From assembly GCA_021442155.1 (NCBI GenBank), contig CM038215.1, positions 4,364,976-4,428,975 of the forward strand: DNA of 64,000 nt, given 5' to 3'. The notes under the pieces were generated by a model. That model saw nothing but the letters and a program-made list of their open reading frames with translations, was not told where the DNA came from and ran no database searches. This DNA is from Cymbidium sinense (Eukaryota; Streptophyta; Magnoliopsida; Asparagales; Orchidaceae). A program made the translations under genes and the position numbers. Numbering within the stretch: position 1 is the first letter of the stretch; each line of letters opens with the position of its first letter. Below, one piece after another: positions 23,658-35,590 of the stretch.

Positions 23658-26633
23658 TTAGGGTTTAGGGTTTAGGGTTTAGGTTTACAGTTAATGGCTA
23701 TAGGTTTAGGGTTGATGGTTTAGGGTTAGTTTTAGTGTTTAGGGTTTAGGGTTCAGGGTTTAGGATTTAGGGTTTAATATTTAGGGTTTTGTGTTTAGGA
23801 TTTTTTTTTAATTAAATAAACTGATCGGTATAGGTTTATTTATTTTATATAATTTATTTTCCATTTATTTTTATTTATTTTATTTTATATTTTTATGTTT
23901 TTAATTTTTATTTAGTTTATTTTATTTATTTTAAGTTTATTTATTTTAGTTTAGGTTTTTTATTTTAGTTTTTTTTTTATTTTGGTTTAGGTTTATATGT
24001 ATTTTTTTAGTTTAGTTTTATTTTTATTTTATTTTTTAGGTTTAGGTATTTATTTTATTTTTTTAGGTTTAGGTTTTAGTTTTTATTTTAGGTTTATTTT
24101 TAGGTTTTATTTTTTTGTTTAGGTTTAAGTTTATTTTTAGTTTATTTTATTTTATTTAGTTTAGGGTTTAGGTTTAGGTTTTTTTTAGTTTAGGGTTTAG
24201 GATTTATTTTTTATTTATTTGTAGATTTTATTTTAAGGTTTATTTTTTAGGTTTTGGTTTTTATTTTTTTTTATTTTGTTTTATTTTAGGTTTTTTTAAT
24301 TTTTATTTTATGTTTAGGTTTTATGTTATTTAGGTTTTTATTTTAGGTTTATTTTATTTTTTAGTTTAGTTTAGGATTTTATTTTAGCATAGTTTTTATT
24401 ATTTATTTTATTTTATTTTACATTTAGGTGTAGGTTCAGGTTTTGGTTTTAGCTTCGGTTTTTATTTATTTGTTTTTTATTTTTTATTTTATTTAGGTTT
24501 AGGTTTTATATTTATTTTTTTTCATTTTATTTAGTTTAGGTTTAGAATTTTAGGTTTTTAGGATTTAGGGTTTAAGGTTTAGGGTTTAGTGTTTAGGGTT
24601 TTATGATTTATGGTTTTAGGGTTTAGGATTTAGGATTTAGGGTTTAGGGTTCAAGCTTTAGAGTTTAGGGTTTTTTTTCTAATTAAGTAAATCAGTTGGT
24701 TTAGGTTAATTTAGTTTATTTTTTATGTATTTTAGTTTAGTTTATTTTTTATTTATATTAATTTTTTATTTAGTTTAGTTTATTTATTTTAGGTTTATTT
24801 ATTTTGGTTTAGGTTTTTATTTTACTTTATTTTTTTAGGTTTTCTTCTAGGTTTATGTTAATTTTTTAGTTTAGTTTTATTTTTATTTTATTTTTTAGGT
24901 TTTGTTTTTAATTTTTATTTTTAGATTTAGGCTTATGTTTTAATTTTATTTTTTTAGGTTTAGGTTTTTGGTTTTTATTTTAGGTTTATTTTTAGGTTTT
25001 ATTTTTTAGTTTAGGTTTAGGGTTATTTTTAGTTTATTTTAATTTATTTAGTTTAGGGTTTAGGTTTAGGTTTAGGTTTTATTTATTTTAGTTTAGGTTT
25101 ATGTTTATTTTATTTTGTTTATTTTAGTTTTAGGTTTAGGTTTTATTTTTTATTTATTTTAGGTTTTATTTTTCAGTTTATTTTTTAGGTTTAGGTTTAG
25201 GTTTTTATTTATTTTTACTTTATTTTTATTTAGGTTTATTTTATTTTTATTTTAAGTATAGTTTTTATTTTATTTAGGTTTTTTATTTTTCGGTTTATTT
25301 TATTTTTTTAGTTTAGTTCAGGTTTTTATCTATTTTATTTTATTTTAGTTTTTATTTTTTATTTTATTTTATTTTTACCATTAGGTTTGGGTTTAGCTTT
25401 ACATTTTAGTTTAGGTTTTTATTTGATTTAATTTTTTTATTTTATTTAGGTTTAGGTTTTTTTATTTATTTTATTTTTAGGTTTCATTTAGTTTAGGTTT
25501 AGGTTTTTTGGTTTTTATGGTTTAGGGTTTATGGTTTGTAGTTTAGGGTTTAAGGTTTAGGTTGTAGGTTTTAGGATTTTGTGTTAAGGGTTTATGGTTT
25601 AGGGTTGTAAGTTTAGGGTTCAGAGTTTGAGGTCTAGGGTTAGTTTTTTAGTTTAGGGTTTAGGGTTAGGGTTTTTTTTAAAAAAAAAAATTTAAGTAAA
25701 CTCATAGTTTATGTTTATTTAGTTTATTTAGTTTATTTTTTATTTATTTTAGTTTATTTTATTTCTTATTTTTAGTTTGGTTTATTTTTATTTTTATTTA
25801 GTTTAGTTTATTTATTTTAGGTTTATTTATTTTTGTTTAGGTTTTTATTTTAGTTTATTTTTTAGATTTAGGTTTATGTTTAGGTTTATATTTATTATAT
25901 TTTTTAGGTTTAGGTTTTATTTTTTATCTTTAGGTTTAGATTTAGGTTTTAGGATTTTATTTTAGGTTTATTTTTAGGCTTTATTTTTTGATTTAGTTTA
26001 TTTTATTTAGGGTTTAGGTTAATGTTTAGGTTTAGTTTATTTTAGGTTTAGGTTTATGTTTTATTTATTTTTTAGCAATTTTAATTTAGGTTTAAGTTTA
26101 TTTAATTTTATTTTAAGTTTAGGTGTTCTTTTTTAGTTTAGGGTTTAGGTTTTATTTTTATTTATTTTTAGGTTTTATTTTTGGTTATTTTAGGTTTAGG
26201 TTTTATTTAGTTTTATTTTATTTTTTATAGGTTTATTTTATTTTTATTTTAAGTTTAGTTTTATTTTATTTAGGTTTTTTTTATTTTTTGGTTTAGTTTA
26301 GATTTTTTTATTTTATTTTAGTTAATTTTTTCTTTTTAGGCTTAGGTTTAAGTTTAGGTTTTAGTTTAGGTTTTTATTTTATTTTGAATTAAGATTTTTT
26401 ATTTATTTTATTTTTAGATTTTACTTAGTTTAGGTTTAGGTTTTTAGCTTTTTAGGGTTTAAGGTTTAGGGCTTAGGGTTAGTTGAGCATTTAAGGTTTA
26501 GGGTTTAGGGTTTAGGGTTTATGTTTTAGGTTTAAGGGTTTAGGTTTTAGGGTTTAGGGTTTATAGGGTTTAGGGTTTAGGTTTTAGGTCTAGGGTTCAG
26601 GTTTTAGTTTACGGTTTAGGATTTTTGGTTTTT

Positions 26634-27085
26634 TTAATAGAGAATAAATTCATATTCAACATTTCTTCTTTTCGATTTCATCAACCAAGTAACACACCAA
26701 GTTTTCTAAGACAGATAAAAAATGTGCATGCATAGAGCAAATCAAAAACCCAAGATAACTAGAACCATCTCTACTAAAATACATAGTTCCATAAGTAGAA
26801 GATTGGATCGGTCATTCTTCAGTTTCTCTAGTTCCCATCAAGATCACCCTGGCCTCTCGAGTAGCTGGATCCACCATCATATCCCCGATCTCTCCCTCCA
26901 CCACCACCATGGATGTAACATCGCTCCTCCCCGCTCCATAACACCATTGCTCAAACCACCTCCATATCCACCCTAGATCCCCACCACTATGATAACCACC
27001 ACCTTCGCCTTCGCCTCCACTGCCAAATCTAGACTGAGCCTGGTTGATGGTGATGTTCCTAACGTCAAGTTTCTCCCCACTCTTA
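26634..27085 (-). pseudogene. Glycine-rich RNA-binding protein 3' fragment, copy 3
   Basis: The fragment ends at the same points as the other copies: agaacaaattc-type 3' UTR end at left and the NGQ-LDG region at right (near 27,065). The minus strand shows glycine-rich coding text broken by short deletions, and TAG in place of the final Trp codon. The plus-strand open frame 26,722-26,976 is a shadow of it. Confidence 0.8.
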
Positions 27086-27450
27086 GGGTTTAAGATTATT
27101 AGGTTGGAGGGTTTAAGTTAATTTTTAATTTATTTAGTTACTTTAAGTTTAGGTTTAGGTTTAGGTTTAGGGTTTGTGGCTTAGGGTTAGGGTTTAAGGT
27201 TTAGGGTTTTAGGGTTTATGATTTTAGGGTTTAGAGTTTAGGGTTAGGGTTTAAGGTTTTAGAGTTTAGGATTAGGGTGTAGTGTTTAGGGTTAGGGTTT
27301 AGGTTTAGTTTAGTTTAGGGGTTGAGGTTAGGGTTTTGAGGTTTAGGTTTAATGTTTAGGGTTTAGGATTTAGGGTTTAAGTTAGGTTAGGGTTTAGGTT
27401 TAATGTTTAGGGTTTAGGTTTAGGGTTTGTTTAGGGTTTAGGGTTTAGGC

Positions 27451-28295
27451 TTTAAAAAAAATTAGTAAACCAGATAGGTTTAGGTTTATTTAGTTATTTA
27501 GTTTTTTTATTTTTTTTTATTTTATTTATGTTTATTTTTATTTTTCAGTTTAGTTTATTTATTTTAGGTTTATTTATTTTTTAGTTCATATTATGTTTTT
27601 TTATTTATTTTTGGTTTGATTAGGTTTATGTTTATTTTTCTAGTTTAGTTTTATTTTTATTTTATTTTTTATTTTTATGTTTTGATTTAGGTTTTTAATT
27701 TACTTTTTTAGTTTAGGTTTTAGGTTTTTATTCTAGGATTTTCTTAGGTTTTATTTTATAGTTTAGGTTTATTTTTAGTTTATTTTATTTTATTTAGTTT
27801 AGGGTTTAGGTTTAGTTTATTTCAGGTTTAGGTTTAGGTTTTATTTATTTTAGTATAGTTTATTTTAGTTTATATTAGGTTTATTTTATTTTCCTTATGT
27901 AGGTTTTGTTTTTTTATAGTTTAGGTTTTTTTTAGTTTAAGGTTTAGGTTTTATTTTTATTTATTTTTAGGATTTATTTTTAGTTTATTTTTTAGGTTTA
28001 AGTTTTAATTTAGTTTATATTTTATTTTATTTTAGGTTTATGTTATTTTTATTTTACATTTAGTTTTTATTTTATTTATTTAGGTTTTTTGTTTTTATGT
28101 TTATTTTAATTTTTTAGTTTAGTTTTGGAATTTATTTATTTTATTTTAGTTTAGTTTTTATTTTTTATTTTATTTTATTTTTACATTTAGGTTTAGGTTT
28201 AGGTTTAGGTTTTATTTTATTTTTTTATTGTATTTAGGTTTATGGTTATTTATTTATTTATTTTTAGGTTTTATTTAGTTTAGGTTTTAGGTTTT
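27451..28295 (+). repeat. T-rich, G-poor module (example copy)
   Basis: It opens with a non-telomeric anchor (aaaattagtaaaccagatag; elsewhere aattaagtaaaccggtag), then words such as tttaggtttatttagttta and gtttattttattttatttag in fixed order, closing with ttttatttagtttaggtttt before TTTAGGG text returns. The same order of words recurs in the modules from 23,805, 24,671, 25,671, 33,750, 41,856, 53,271, 54,691, 56,171 and 58,131, with typical lengths of 0.7-0.85 kb. It looks like a telomere-derived sequence that lost G residues and then spread as a unit. No coding potential. Confidence 0.75.
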
Positions 28296-29221
28296 AGGTT
28301 TTAGGGTTTAGGGTTTATGTTTTTTAAGTTTTGGGTTTGGGGTTTAGGCTTTAGGTTTAGGGTTTATTTAGGGTTTTAGGGTTTTAGGTTTTAGGTTTAT
28401 ATTTGGTTTAGGAGGGTTTTGGGTTTAGGTTTAGGATTTTTTAACTCATAGGTTTAGGTTTATTTAGTTTGTTTTTCATTTATTTTTATTTATTTTTTAT
28501 TTTATTTTATTTATGTTTATTTTTATTTTTATTTAGTTTAGTTTGAATAATTTGGTTTAATTATTTTAGTTTAGGTTTAGGTTTAGGATTAGGTTTATTT
28601 TTTAGTTTAGTTTTATTTTTATTTTATTTTTTAGGTTTAAGTTTTATTTTTTATTTTTAGGTTTTGGTTTAGGTTTATGTTTTTTTTTAGGCTTAAGTTT
28701 TAGGTTTTTATTTTAGATATATTTTTAGGTTTTATTTTTTAGTTTAAGTTTAGGTTAATTTTTATTTTATTTTATTTTATTTATGATTTAGGTTTAGGTT
28801 TAGGTTATGTTTACTTTAGGTTTTGGTTTAGGTTTTATTTATTTTAGTTTAACTTCTTTTAGTTTAGGTTTATGTTTATTTTATTTTTATTTTAGGTTTA
28901 GGTTTAGGTTTTTTTTAGTTTAAGGTTTGGCTTTATTTTTTATTTATTTTTAGGTTTTATTTTTAGATTTAATTTTCAAGTTTAGGTTCTTATTTAGTTT
29001 TCATTTTATTTTATTTTTGGTTTATTTTATTTTTATTTTATTCATGTAAAACTTGTTGAATTAATCATGACATGAATCATTTAAAACATTGTGCTAATTC
29101 TAGGGCATCACCTGCAAACAACACGTTGTATGTCCTATATATAGTGAAAAATGTGCAAGGGCCACTGCATCAATGCCTGGGTGCAGTGTTTAATAAGTAA
29201 GGGTTCCCAGATTATGGATGG

Positions 29222-29605
29222 ATGCTGGCAAAGAAGTTAGTCCATGAAACTAGAATTAGGTTAGGAACCTGGAATATATTTACTCTTACAAGTAAACCAA
29301 TGGAATTAATAGATATTATGGTTCATAGGAGGATAAATATTTTATGTGTTCAAGAAACTAAATGGGTTAGGGAGAAAGCCATGGAGATTGATAATTTAGG
29401 TTCTAAACTTTGGTATTTAGGTAGAAGTCGAATTAGAAATGGCGTAGGTGTGATTATAGATAAAAGTTTGAAGAATAATGTTATAAATATTAATAGATGC
29501 GGAGATAGAATTATAGCTTTAAAGATTATTGTTGATAGAATTATAGCTTTAAAGATTATTGTTGATACTAAGATTATCAATGTTATAAGTGTTTATGCTC
29601 CTTAA
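29222..29605 (+). pseudogene. LINE endonuclease N-terminal part
   Basis: This open stretch of 127 codons covers the first half of an apurinic/apyrimidinic-type endonuclease (TWNI, QETKW, NGVGVIIDKSLK). The ATG at 29,222 may not be the native start. An exact 30-bp tandem duplication at 29,504-29,563 repeats DRIIALKIIV in frame. Reading stops after VYAP at 29,605, and homology continues (VGLDVGSKEKFWNKLEG) across the stop. Confidence 0.85.
29504..29563 (+). repeat. Exact 30-bp tandem duplication in the LINE endonuclease
   Basis: Units 29,504-29,533 and 29,534-29,563 are identical and in frame, adding ten residues before the VISVYAP motif. Identity suggests that the duplication is young relative to the rest of the decayed element. 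Confidence 0.95.
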
Positions 29606-30328
29606 GTAGGTTTGGATGTAGGCTCAAAAGAAAAATTTTGGAATAAATTAGAGGGATTAATACAAAAGATACCTTTTAAATAAAAAGTATTTATTGGAGG
29701 ATATTTAAATGGACATGTTGGTAGAGTGGTATAGGATTTTAAAAGTATTCATGGTGGTTATAGATTTGGAGTGCTTAATGAAGTAGGTAGGAATATATTA
29801 GATTTTGCTTTAGCTTATAATTTTATAATTGCTAATACATTATTTAAGAAAATAGCTGAATGTATTATTACTTATAAAAAATGGATCTAGTAAAACACAG
29901 ATTGATTATTTTCTAATAAGAAAAATAGATCGTTTAGATTGTAAAGGTTGTAAGGTCATTCCAAGTCAAAATTTAAATACCCAACATCGATAATTAGTCT
30001 TAGATTTTATAATGAAAGATTGGAAGATAAAAAATAGATCAAATTATTATCCTAGGATTATATGGGTGCACTTAAAGAGCACTAATAAAAATATTTTAAA
30101 GAGCAAGCTACAAGATTTTAGAATTTGGGATGTTCATAAGGAAGCTAATGTTATGTGGGGAAAAATATCAAGTGAAATTAAGTAAGTTCTAAAAATGTAC
30201 TTGGAGAATCAAAAGGAAAAGCTTCTTTTAGTTAAAATAGTTGGTGGCGGAGTCAGAATCTGCAAGAAAAGATAATAAATAAGAAGTGTTGTTATAAAAC
30301 TTGGTTTAGATGTAAAAACTCTGAGAAA

Positions 30329-30937
30329 TTGGAAAAATATAAAGTGGCATGTAGAGATTCTATGAAAGTAATATCTAATGCAAAAAAATTAGCTTATAGT
30401 GATTTATACAATAGATTAGATACCAAAGAAATTGAAAGATGTATGTATAAGTTTGCTAACCAAAGAGATTGGAGAAGTAAAGATCTAGCTCAACTGAGGT
30501 GTATTAAGGTTGAAAATCATAAAGTGTTTTTCTTAGAAAAGGATATTGAAAATAGGTGGATGAGGTATTTTGATAAACATTTCAATGAAGGATCTAAAAA
30601 AATGATTGATTTTAGCAACCTTAATACTTTAAACAAAAATAGAAAATTTAGTTTTTGTCATCGTATTAGTAAATCTGAAGTTAGAGAAGTTTTAAAGAAA
30701 ATGAAATGTGGAGAAACAGTAGGGCCTGATGATATTTCAATAGAAGTGTGGAAATGTTTAGGAGATCAAGGAATTTCTTGGCTTACAAATCTTGATAATG
30801 TTATTTTAAAGACTAAAAAGATGCTAGATGAGTGGAGAAAGAGTTTGTTGATTCGTATATTTAATAATAAAGGTGATGCACAAGAGTGTGCAAATTATAG
30901 TGGAATTAAGTTAGTGTGGCACACATTAAAATTATGA
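30329..30937 (+). pseudogene. LINE reverse transcriptase N-terminal part
   Basis: 202 codons are open. They cover the segment before the catalytic motifs: YSDLYNRLDTKE, KDIENRWMRYFDKHFNE, ISKSEVREVLKKMKCGE, then GPDDISIEVWKCLGDQGISW and NYSGIKLVWHTLKL, typical of RTE-clade RTs. The catalytic motifs lie downstream in broken frames (31,050-31,345). Confidence 0.9.
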
Positions 30938-32622
30938 GAGATAATAATTGAGCATAAGTTACAATATGATACAAAAGTTTCTCACAATCAGTTTGGTTTC
31001 ATGCAAGGTAGATGGAGAAGTATAGAGAAAGCAAGGAGGATCTACATATGATATTTTTTAATGTAGAGAAAGGTTATGATAAAGTTTGAAGAGTTGTTCT
31101 TTGGAGAGTTCTAGAAAATAAAGGAGTTAATATATGTTATATTCAAGTCATTAAGGATATGTATACTAGAGCTATTACTTGTGTCTAAACACAAGGAGGA
31201 TTGACAAAATATTTTCTTATTTCAATTGGATTACATCAAGGATTAGCTTTAAGCCCTTATCTTTTTGCTTTAGTTATGGATGTTCTTATTAGGCATTTAC
31301 AGAATGATGTATCTTGGTGAATGCTTTTTGCTAATGAAATTTTTCTTATTGATAAGACTAGATAGGGAGTCCAAGAGAAACTTGAATTATGGAGGTCAAC
31401 CATAGAGTCTAATGATTTTTATTGAAGTAGATCAAAAATTGAATATATGGAGTGTAATTTTATTGTAGAAGTAGTAGTATTGTTTTGACATTAGGTGAAC
31501 AAGTCATTAAAAGAGTGAGCGATCCAAAATTTAGGTATATTATTTAAAATGATGGTGAAATAGATGGAGATGTTATTAGTAGAATTCAAGTTGGATGGTT
31601 GAAGTGGAGGAATGCATCTGGCCTAGTGTGTGATAGAAAAGTATTGGCTAAACTTAAGGAAAATTTTATAAGATGGTGGTAAGACCTGCAATGATTTACG
31701 ATGTAGAATGTTGGCCAATAAAAGAGAAGCATGACACTAAGTTAAGTGTTGCAGAGATGAGGATGTTCGATTGGATGAGTTTCTTTACTCTTAGAGATAA
31801 AATGCAAAATGAGTATGTTCGAGAAAAAATTAAGTATCTCTAGTGGCAAATTAGATAGAGAGAGTCGCCTTAGATGGTTTGGCAACATAAAGTGTTGACC
31901 ATCCAATGACCCGGTTAGGAGAGTAGATGCATTTGATTTACCTTATGTTAAGAAAGGTAGAGGTAGACCTAAAAAGACATGGTTAAGATGTATAGAAAAT
32001 GACCTTAGTATACATGAATTAAATGAGAATTTGACACATAACAGGACATAATGGAGACGAAGGATTCATGTAGCTGACCCCACGTAGTGGGATAAAGGCT
32101 TGTTATTGTTGTTCTTGTTGTTGTAGGTTTTTTATTTTTAATTTAGCATTGGTTTTTATTTATTCATTTTATTTCTTATTTTATTTTCTTTTAGGTTTAG
32201 GTTTAGGTTTAGGTTTTTATTTTATCTTCTTTTTATTATATTTTGGTTTAGGTTTATTTATTTATTTTATTTTTAGGTATTATTTAGTTTAGTTTTACAT
32301 TTTAGCTTTTTAGGGTTTAGTGTTTAGGGTTTAGGGTTTAGGGTTAGTTGAGGGTTTAAGGTTTAGGATTTAAGGTTTATGGTTTAGGGTTTAGGGTTTA
32401 AGAGTTAAGGTTTAGAATTTAGGGTTCAGAGTTTAGGGTTTAAGTTTTAAGGTTTAAGGTTTAGGGTTTAGGGTTTAGGGTTTTTGGGTTTAGGGCTTAG
32501 GGTTTAAAGATTAGGGTTTAGAGTTTAGGGTTTTTAGGGTTTAAGGTTTAGATTTTAGGGTTAAGGGTTTATGTTTAGTTCTAGGGTTCAAGTTTTAGTT
32601 TAGAGTTTAGAGTTTTTATTTT

Positions 32623-33085
32623 TTTTAACAGAAAACAAATTCAAATTCAAAATTTCTTCTTTTCAATTTCATCAACCAAGTAACACACCAAGTTTTCTAT
32701 GACATAAATGATGACATAGAAAAAAATGAGCATGCATAGGGCAAATCAAAAACCTTAGATAACTAGAATCATCTCTACTATAAAGACATTATTCCAAAAG
32801 CAGTAGATCAGATCGATAATTCTTCAATTTCTCCAGTTCCCATCAGAACCACCCCGACCTCTCGAGTAGTGGGATCCACCATCATATCCTTGATTTCTCC
32901 CTCCACCGCCACCACGACTGTAACCTCTGTCGCTCCTCCCAACTCCATAACCACCACTGCTCACCACCACCTCCATATCTACCACCTCCAGATGCCCCAC
33001 CACCACTATGATACAACCACCTTCTTCCCTCGATATAAGCTAAGTTGGCGGTGATGTTCCTGCCATCAAGCTTCTACCAATTCTT
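32623..33085 (-). pseudogene. Glycine-rich RNA-binding protein 3' fragment, copy 4 (best C-terminus)
   Basis: On the minus strand the tail reads in one frame down to the stop at about 32,824: SSGGYGVGRSDRGYSRGG, RNQGYDGGSHYSRG, GGSDGNWRN. The final Trp codon is TGG. Upstream, toward 33,075, the RRM-end coding text is in a different frame, so it is still a pseudogene. The 3' UTR runs to 32,623 and ends in an A-run on the minus strand. Confidence 0.85.
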
Positions 33086-34825
33086 AGGGTTTAGGTTTAT
33101 TAGATTTTAGGGTTTAGTTCATTTTATTTATTTTGTTACTTTAAGTTTAGGTTTAATGTTTAGGGTTTAGGGATAGGGTTTAGGGTTTAGGGATTAGGGT
33201 TTAAGGTTTAAGGTTTATGATTTAGGGTCTTAGGGTTTATGCTTTTAAGGTTTAGGGTATAGGGTTTAAGGTTTTAATATTTAGGGTTTTATGGTTTAGG
33301 GTTTGGGGTTAGGGTTTAGGGTTTAGATTTTATTTAGGTTTAGGGTTTAGGTTAGGGTTTAGGGTTAGTTTAGTTTTTAGGGTTTAGGCTTTAAGGTTCA
33401 AGGTTTTTAAGGTTTAGGTTTTAGGGTTTGGGGTTAGTTTAGGGTTTAGGGTTTAGGGTTTTAGGGTTTAGGGTTTATGGTTTAAGGTTTAGGATTTATG
33501 GTTTAGGGTTAAGGGTTTAGGGTTTAAGGTTAGTGTTAGGGATTAGGTTTTAAGGTTTAAGGTTTTGGGTTTAGAGATTTAGGTTTCGATTTTAGGGTTT
33601 TAAGTTTAGGGTTAGTTTAGGGTTTACGATTTAGGGTTTAGTGTTTATGGTTTTTTAGGGCTTAGGGTTTAGGGTTGTAAGTTTAAGGTTGTAGGCTTAG
33701 GATTATCTTTAGGATTTAGGGTTTAGGGTTTAGGGTTTAGGATTTTTATTTTAATTTAGGGTTACCTGTAGGTTTAGCTTTATTTAGTTTTTTTAAGTTT
33801 TTATTTTTATTTAGGTTTATTTTTTTATTTTTATTTATTTTATTTTAGGTTTATTTATTTTAATTTAGGTTTTTTATTTAAATTTATTTTTTAGGTTTAG
33901 TTTTAGGTTTATGTTTATGTTTTAGTTTTTTTAATTTTCTTTTTTTTTTAGGCTTAGGTTTTAATTTTTATTTTTAGGTTTTGATTTAGGTTTGATTTTA
34001 ATTTTTTAGATTTAGTTTTTAAGTTTTTATTTTAGGTTTATTTTTAGGTTTTATTCTTTAATTTAGGTGTAGATTTATTTTTAGTTTATTTTATTTAATC
34101 TAATTTTGGTTTAGGTTTAAGTTTAGTTTATTTTAGGTTTACTTATTTATTTTAGTTTAGTTTATTTTAGTTTAAGCTTTGGTTTATTTTATTTTGATTT
34201 TAGGATTAGGTTTTTTTAATAGATTTTATTATTAGGCTTAAGTTTTTTATAGTTTTTATTTAATTTTATTTTATGTTTATTTTATTTTTATTTTAGGTTT
34301 TGTTTTTATTTTATTTAGTTTTTTATTTTATTTAGTTTAGTTTAGGTTTTAATTTATGTTATTTTAGTTTAGTTTAAATTTATATTCTTTTAGTTTAGTT
34401 TTTATTTTTATTTTTTTTATTTTTAGGTTTAGGTTTTAGTTTAAATTTTTATTTTATTTTATTTTTTATTTTATTATGGTTTAGGGATTTTTATTTATTT
34501 TATTTTATGTTTTTTTTAGTTTAGGTTTAGGTTTTTAGCTTTCTACGATTTAGGGTTTATAGTTAGTTTAGGGTTTACAGTTTAGGGTTTAGGGTTTGGA
34601 GTTTATTGTTTATGCTTTAGTGTTTTTTTTTTGGGTTTAGGGTTTATGGTTTAAGGTTTTAGGGTTTAGGGTTTAGGGTTTAGAGTTTAGGATTTATGAT
34701 TTTAGGGTTTATTGTTTAGGGTTTAGGGTTTAGGGTTTAGGGTTTAGGGTTTATAGGGTTTAGGGTTTAGAGTTTAGGTTTTAGGTCTAGGGTTCAGGTT
34801 TTAGTTTAGGTTTTAGGATTTTTGG

Positions 34826-35305
34826 TTTTTTTTAATAGAGAACAAATTCAAATTCAACATTTCTTCTTTTTGATTTCATCAACCAAGTAACACACCGAGT
34901 TTTCTAAGACATAAACGAAGACATAGATAAAAAATGTGCATGCATAGAGCAAATCAGAAACCCAAGATAACTAGAACCATCTCTACTGTAAATACATAGT
35001 TCCATAAGTCACAGGTCGGATCGACCATTCTTCAATTTCTCTAGTTCCCATCAGGATCACCCTGGCCTCTCGAGTAGCGAGATCCACCATCATATCCCTG
35101 ATCTCTCCCTCCGCCACCACCAAGGTTGTAACCTCCGCTCCACACCATAACCCTACTACTCACCACCACCTCGATATTCACCTGCACCTCTAGATCCCCC
35201 ACCACCACTGTGATAACATCTGCCTTCGCCTTCACCTCCTCCGCCAGATCTAAATTGTGCCTAGTTGATGGTAATGTTCCTGCCATCAAGGTTCTGCCTA
35301 TTCTT
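34826..35305 (-). pseudogene. Glycine-rich RNA-binding protein 3' fragment, copy 5
   Basis: The minus strand gives SGGYNLGGGGGRDQGYDGG and SRYSRGQGDPDGN, then TAG in place of Trp (end near 35,041). The RRM end near 35,290 (LDGRNIT) is in another frame. The left end is a run of eight T on + at 34,826. TTTAGGG text follows at right directly after attcttagggttt. Confidence 0.85.
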
Positions 35306-35590
35306 AGGGTTTGGGTTTATTTGGTTTTAGGTTTTAAGTTTATTTTTTAATTTATTTAATTACTTTAGGTTTAGGTTTAGGGTTTTATGGTTTAGCGTTG
35401 ATGGTTAGGGGTTAGGATTTAGGGTTTAGGGTTTAGGGTTTAGGGCTTTAGGGTTTATGCTTTTAGTGTTTAGGGTTTAAAGTTAGGGTTTAGGGTCTAG
35501 AGTTTAGGTTATTTTAGGGTTTAGGGTTGTATATTTAGGGTTTTGGTCTTAGGATTTAGTGTTTATGGTTTTTTTTTAATTAAGTAAATT

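Larger units (their letters stand above)
29042..32125 (+). mobile_element. RTE-clade LINE, inactive, inserted in a T-rich module
   Basis: A non-LTR retrotransposon with an endonuclease then an RT. The endonuclease, from 29,222, reads IRLGTWNIFTLTS, CVQETKWV (catalytic Glu) and INVISVYAP; the GDLN-type motif is GYLN at about 29,696-29,707, losing an Asp. RT motifs: GPDDISIEVWKCLGD and WRKSLL in the open stretch 30,329-30,937; FNVEKGYDKV near 31,057 (motif A Asp is Asn); GLHQGLALSPYLFALVMD near 31,227; FANEI at 31,327-31,341 in place of FADDI. The 3' end reads RRIHVADPT, then a ttgttgtt-rich tail ending near 32,125, as in plant RTE elements. There are stops in every domain. 29,042-29,221 has no match I recognise and may be the 5' UTR. 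Both flanks are T-rich array. Confidence 0.9.
18399..35590 (+). repeat. Telomere-like composite array 1 (TTTAGGG stretches, T-rich modules, GRP copies)
   Basis: TTTAGGG-rich stretches lie at 18,399-18,760, 19,229-19,495, 20,340-20,440, 20,910-21,235, 21,896-22,310, 22,690-22,995, 23,221-23,800, 24,550-24,670, 25,505-25,670, 26,440-26,630, 27,086-27,450, 28,295-28,437, 32,300-32,620, 33,086-33,750, 34,530-34,825 and 35,306-35,575. Perfect runs rarely exceed five units. T-rich modules fill 19,496-20,340, 21,236-21,895, 22,310-22,690, 22,996-23,220, 23,805-24,550, 24,671-25,505, 25,671-26,440, 27,451-28,295, 28,438-29,041 with 32,126-32,300, and 33,750-34,530. Five GRP 3' fragments and one LINE are embedded. 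Only the G-rich strand is on +, so the whole array has one polarity. Confidence 0.9.

Noticed and set aside
26722..26976. Plus-strand frames rich in Ser, His and Thr (also 20,692-20,874 and 32,869-33,054)
   Set aside because: Antisense shadows of the GRP fragments; the His/Pro/Ser runs are reverse complements of glycine codons.
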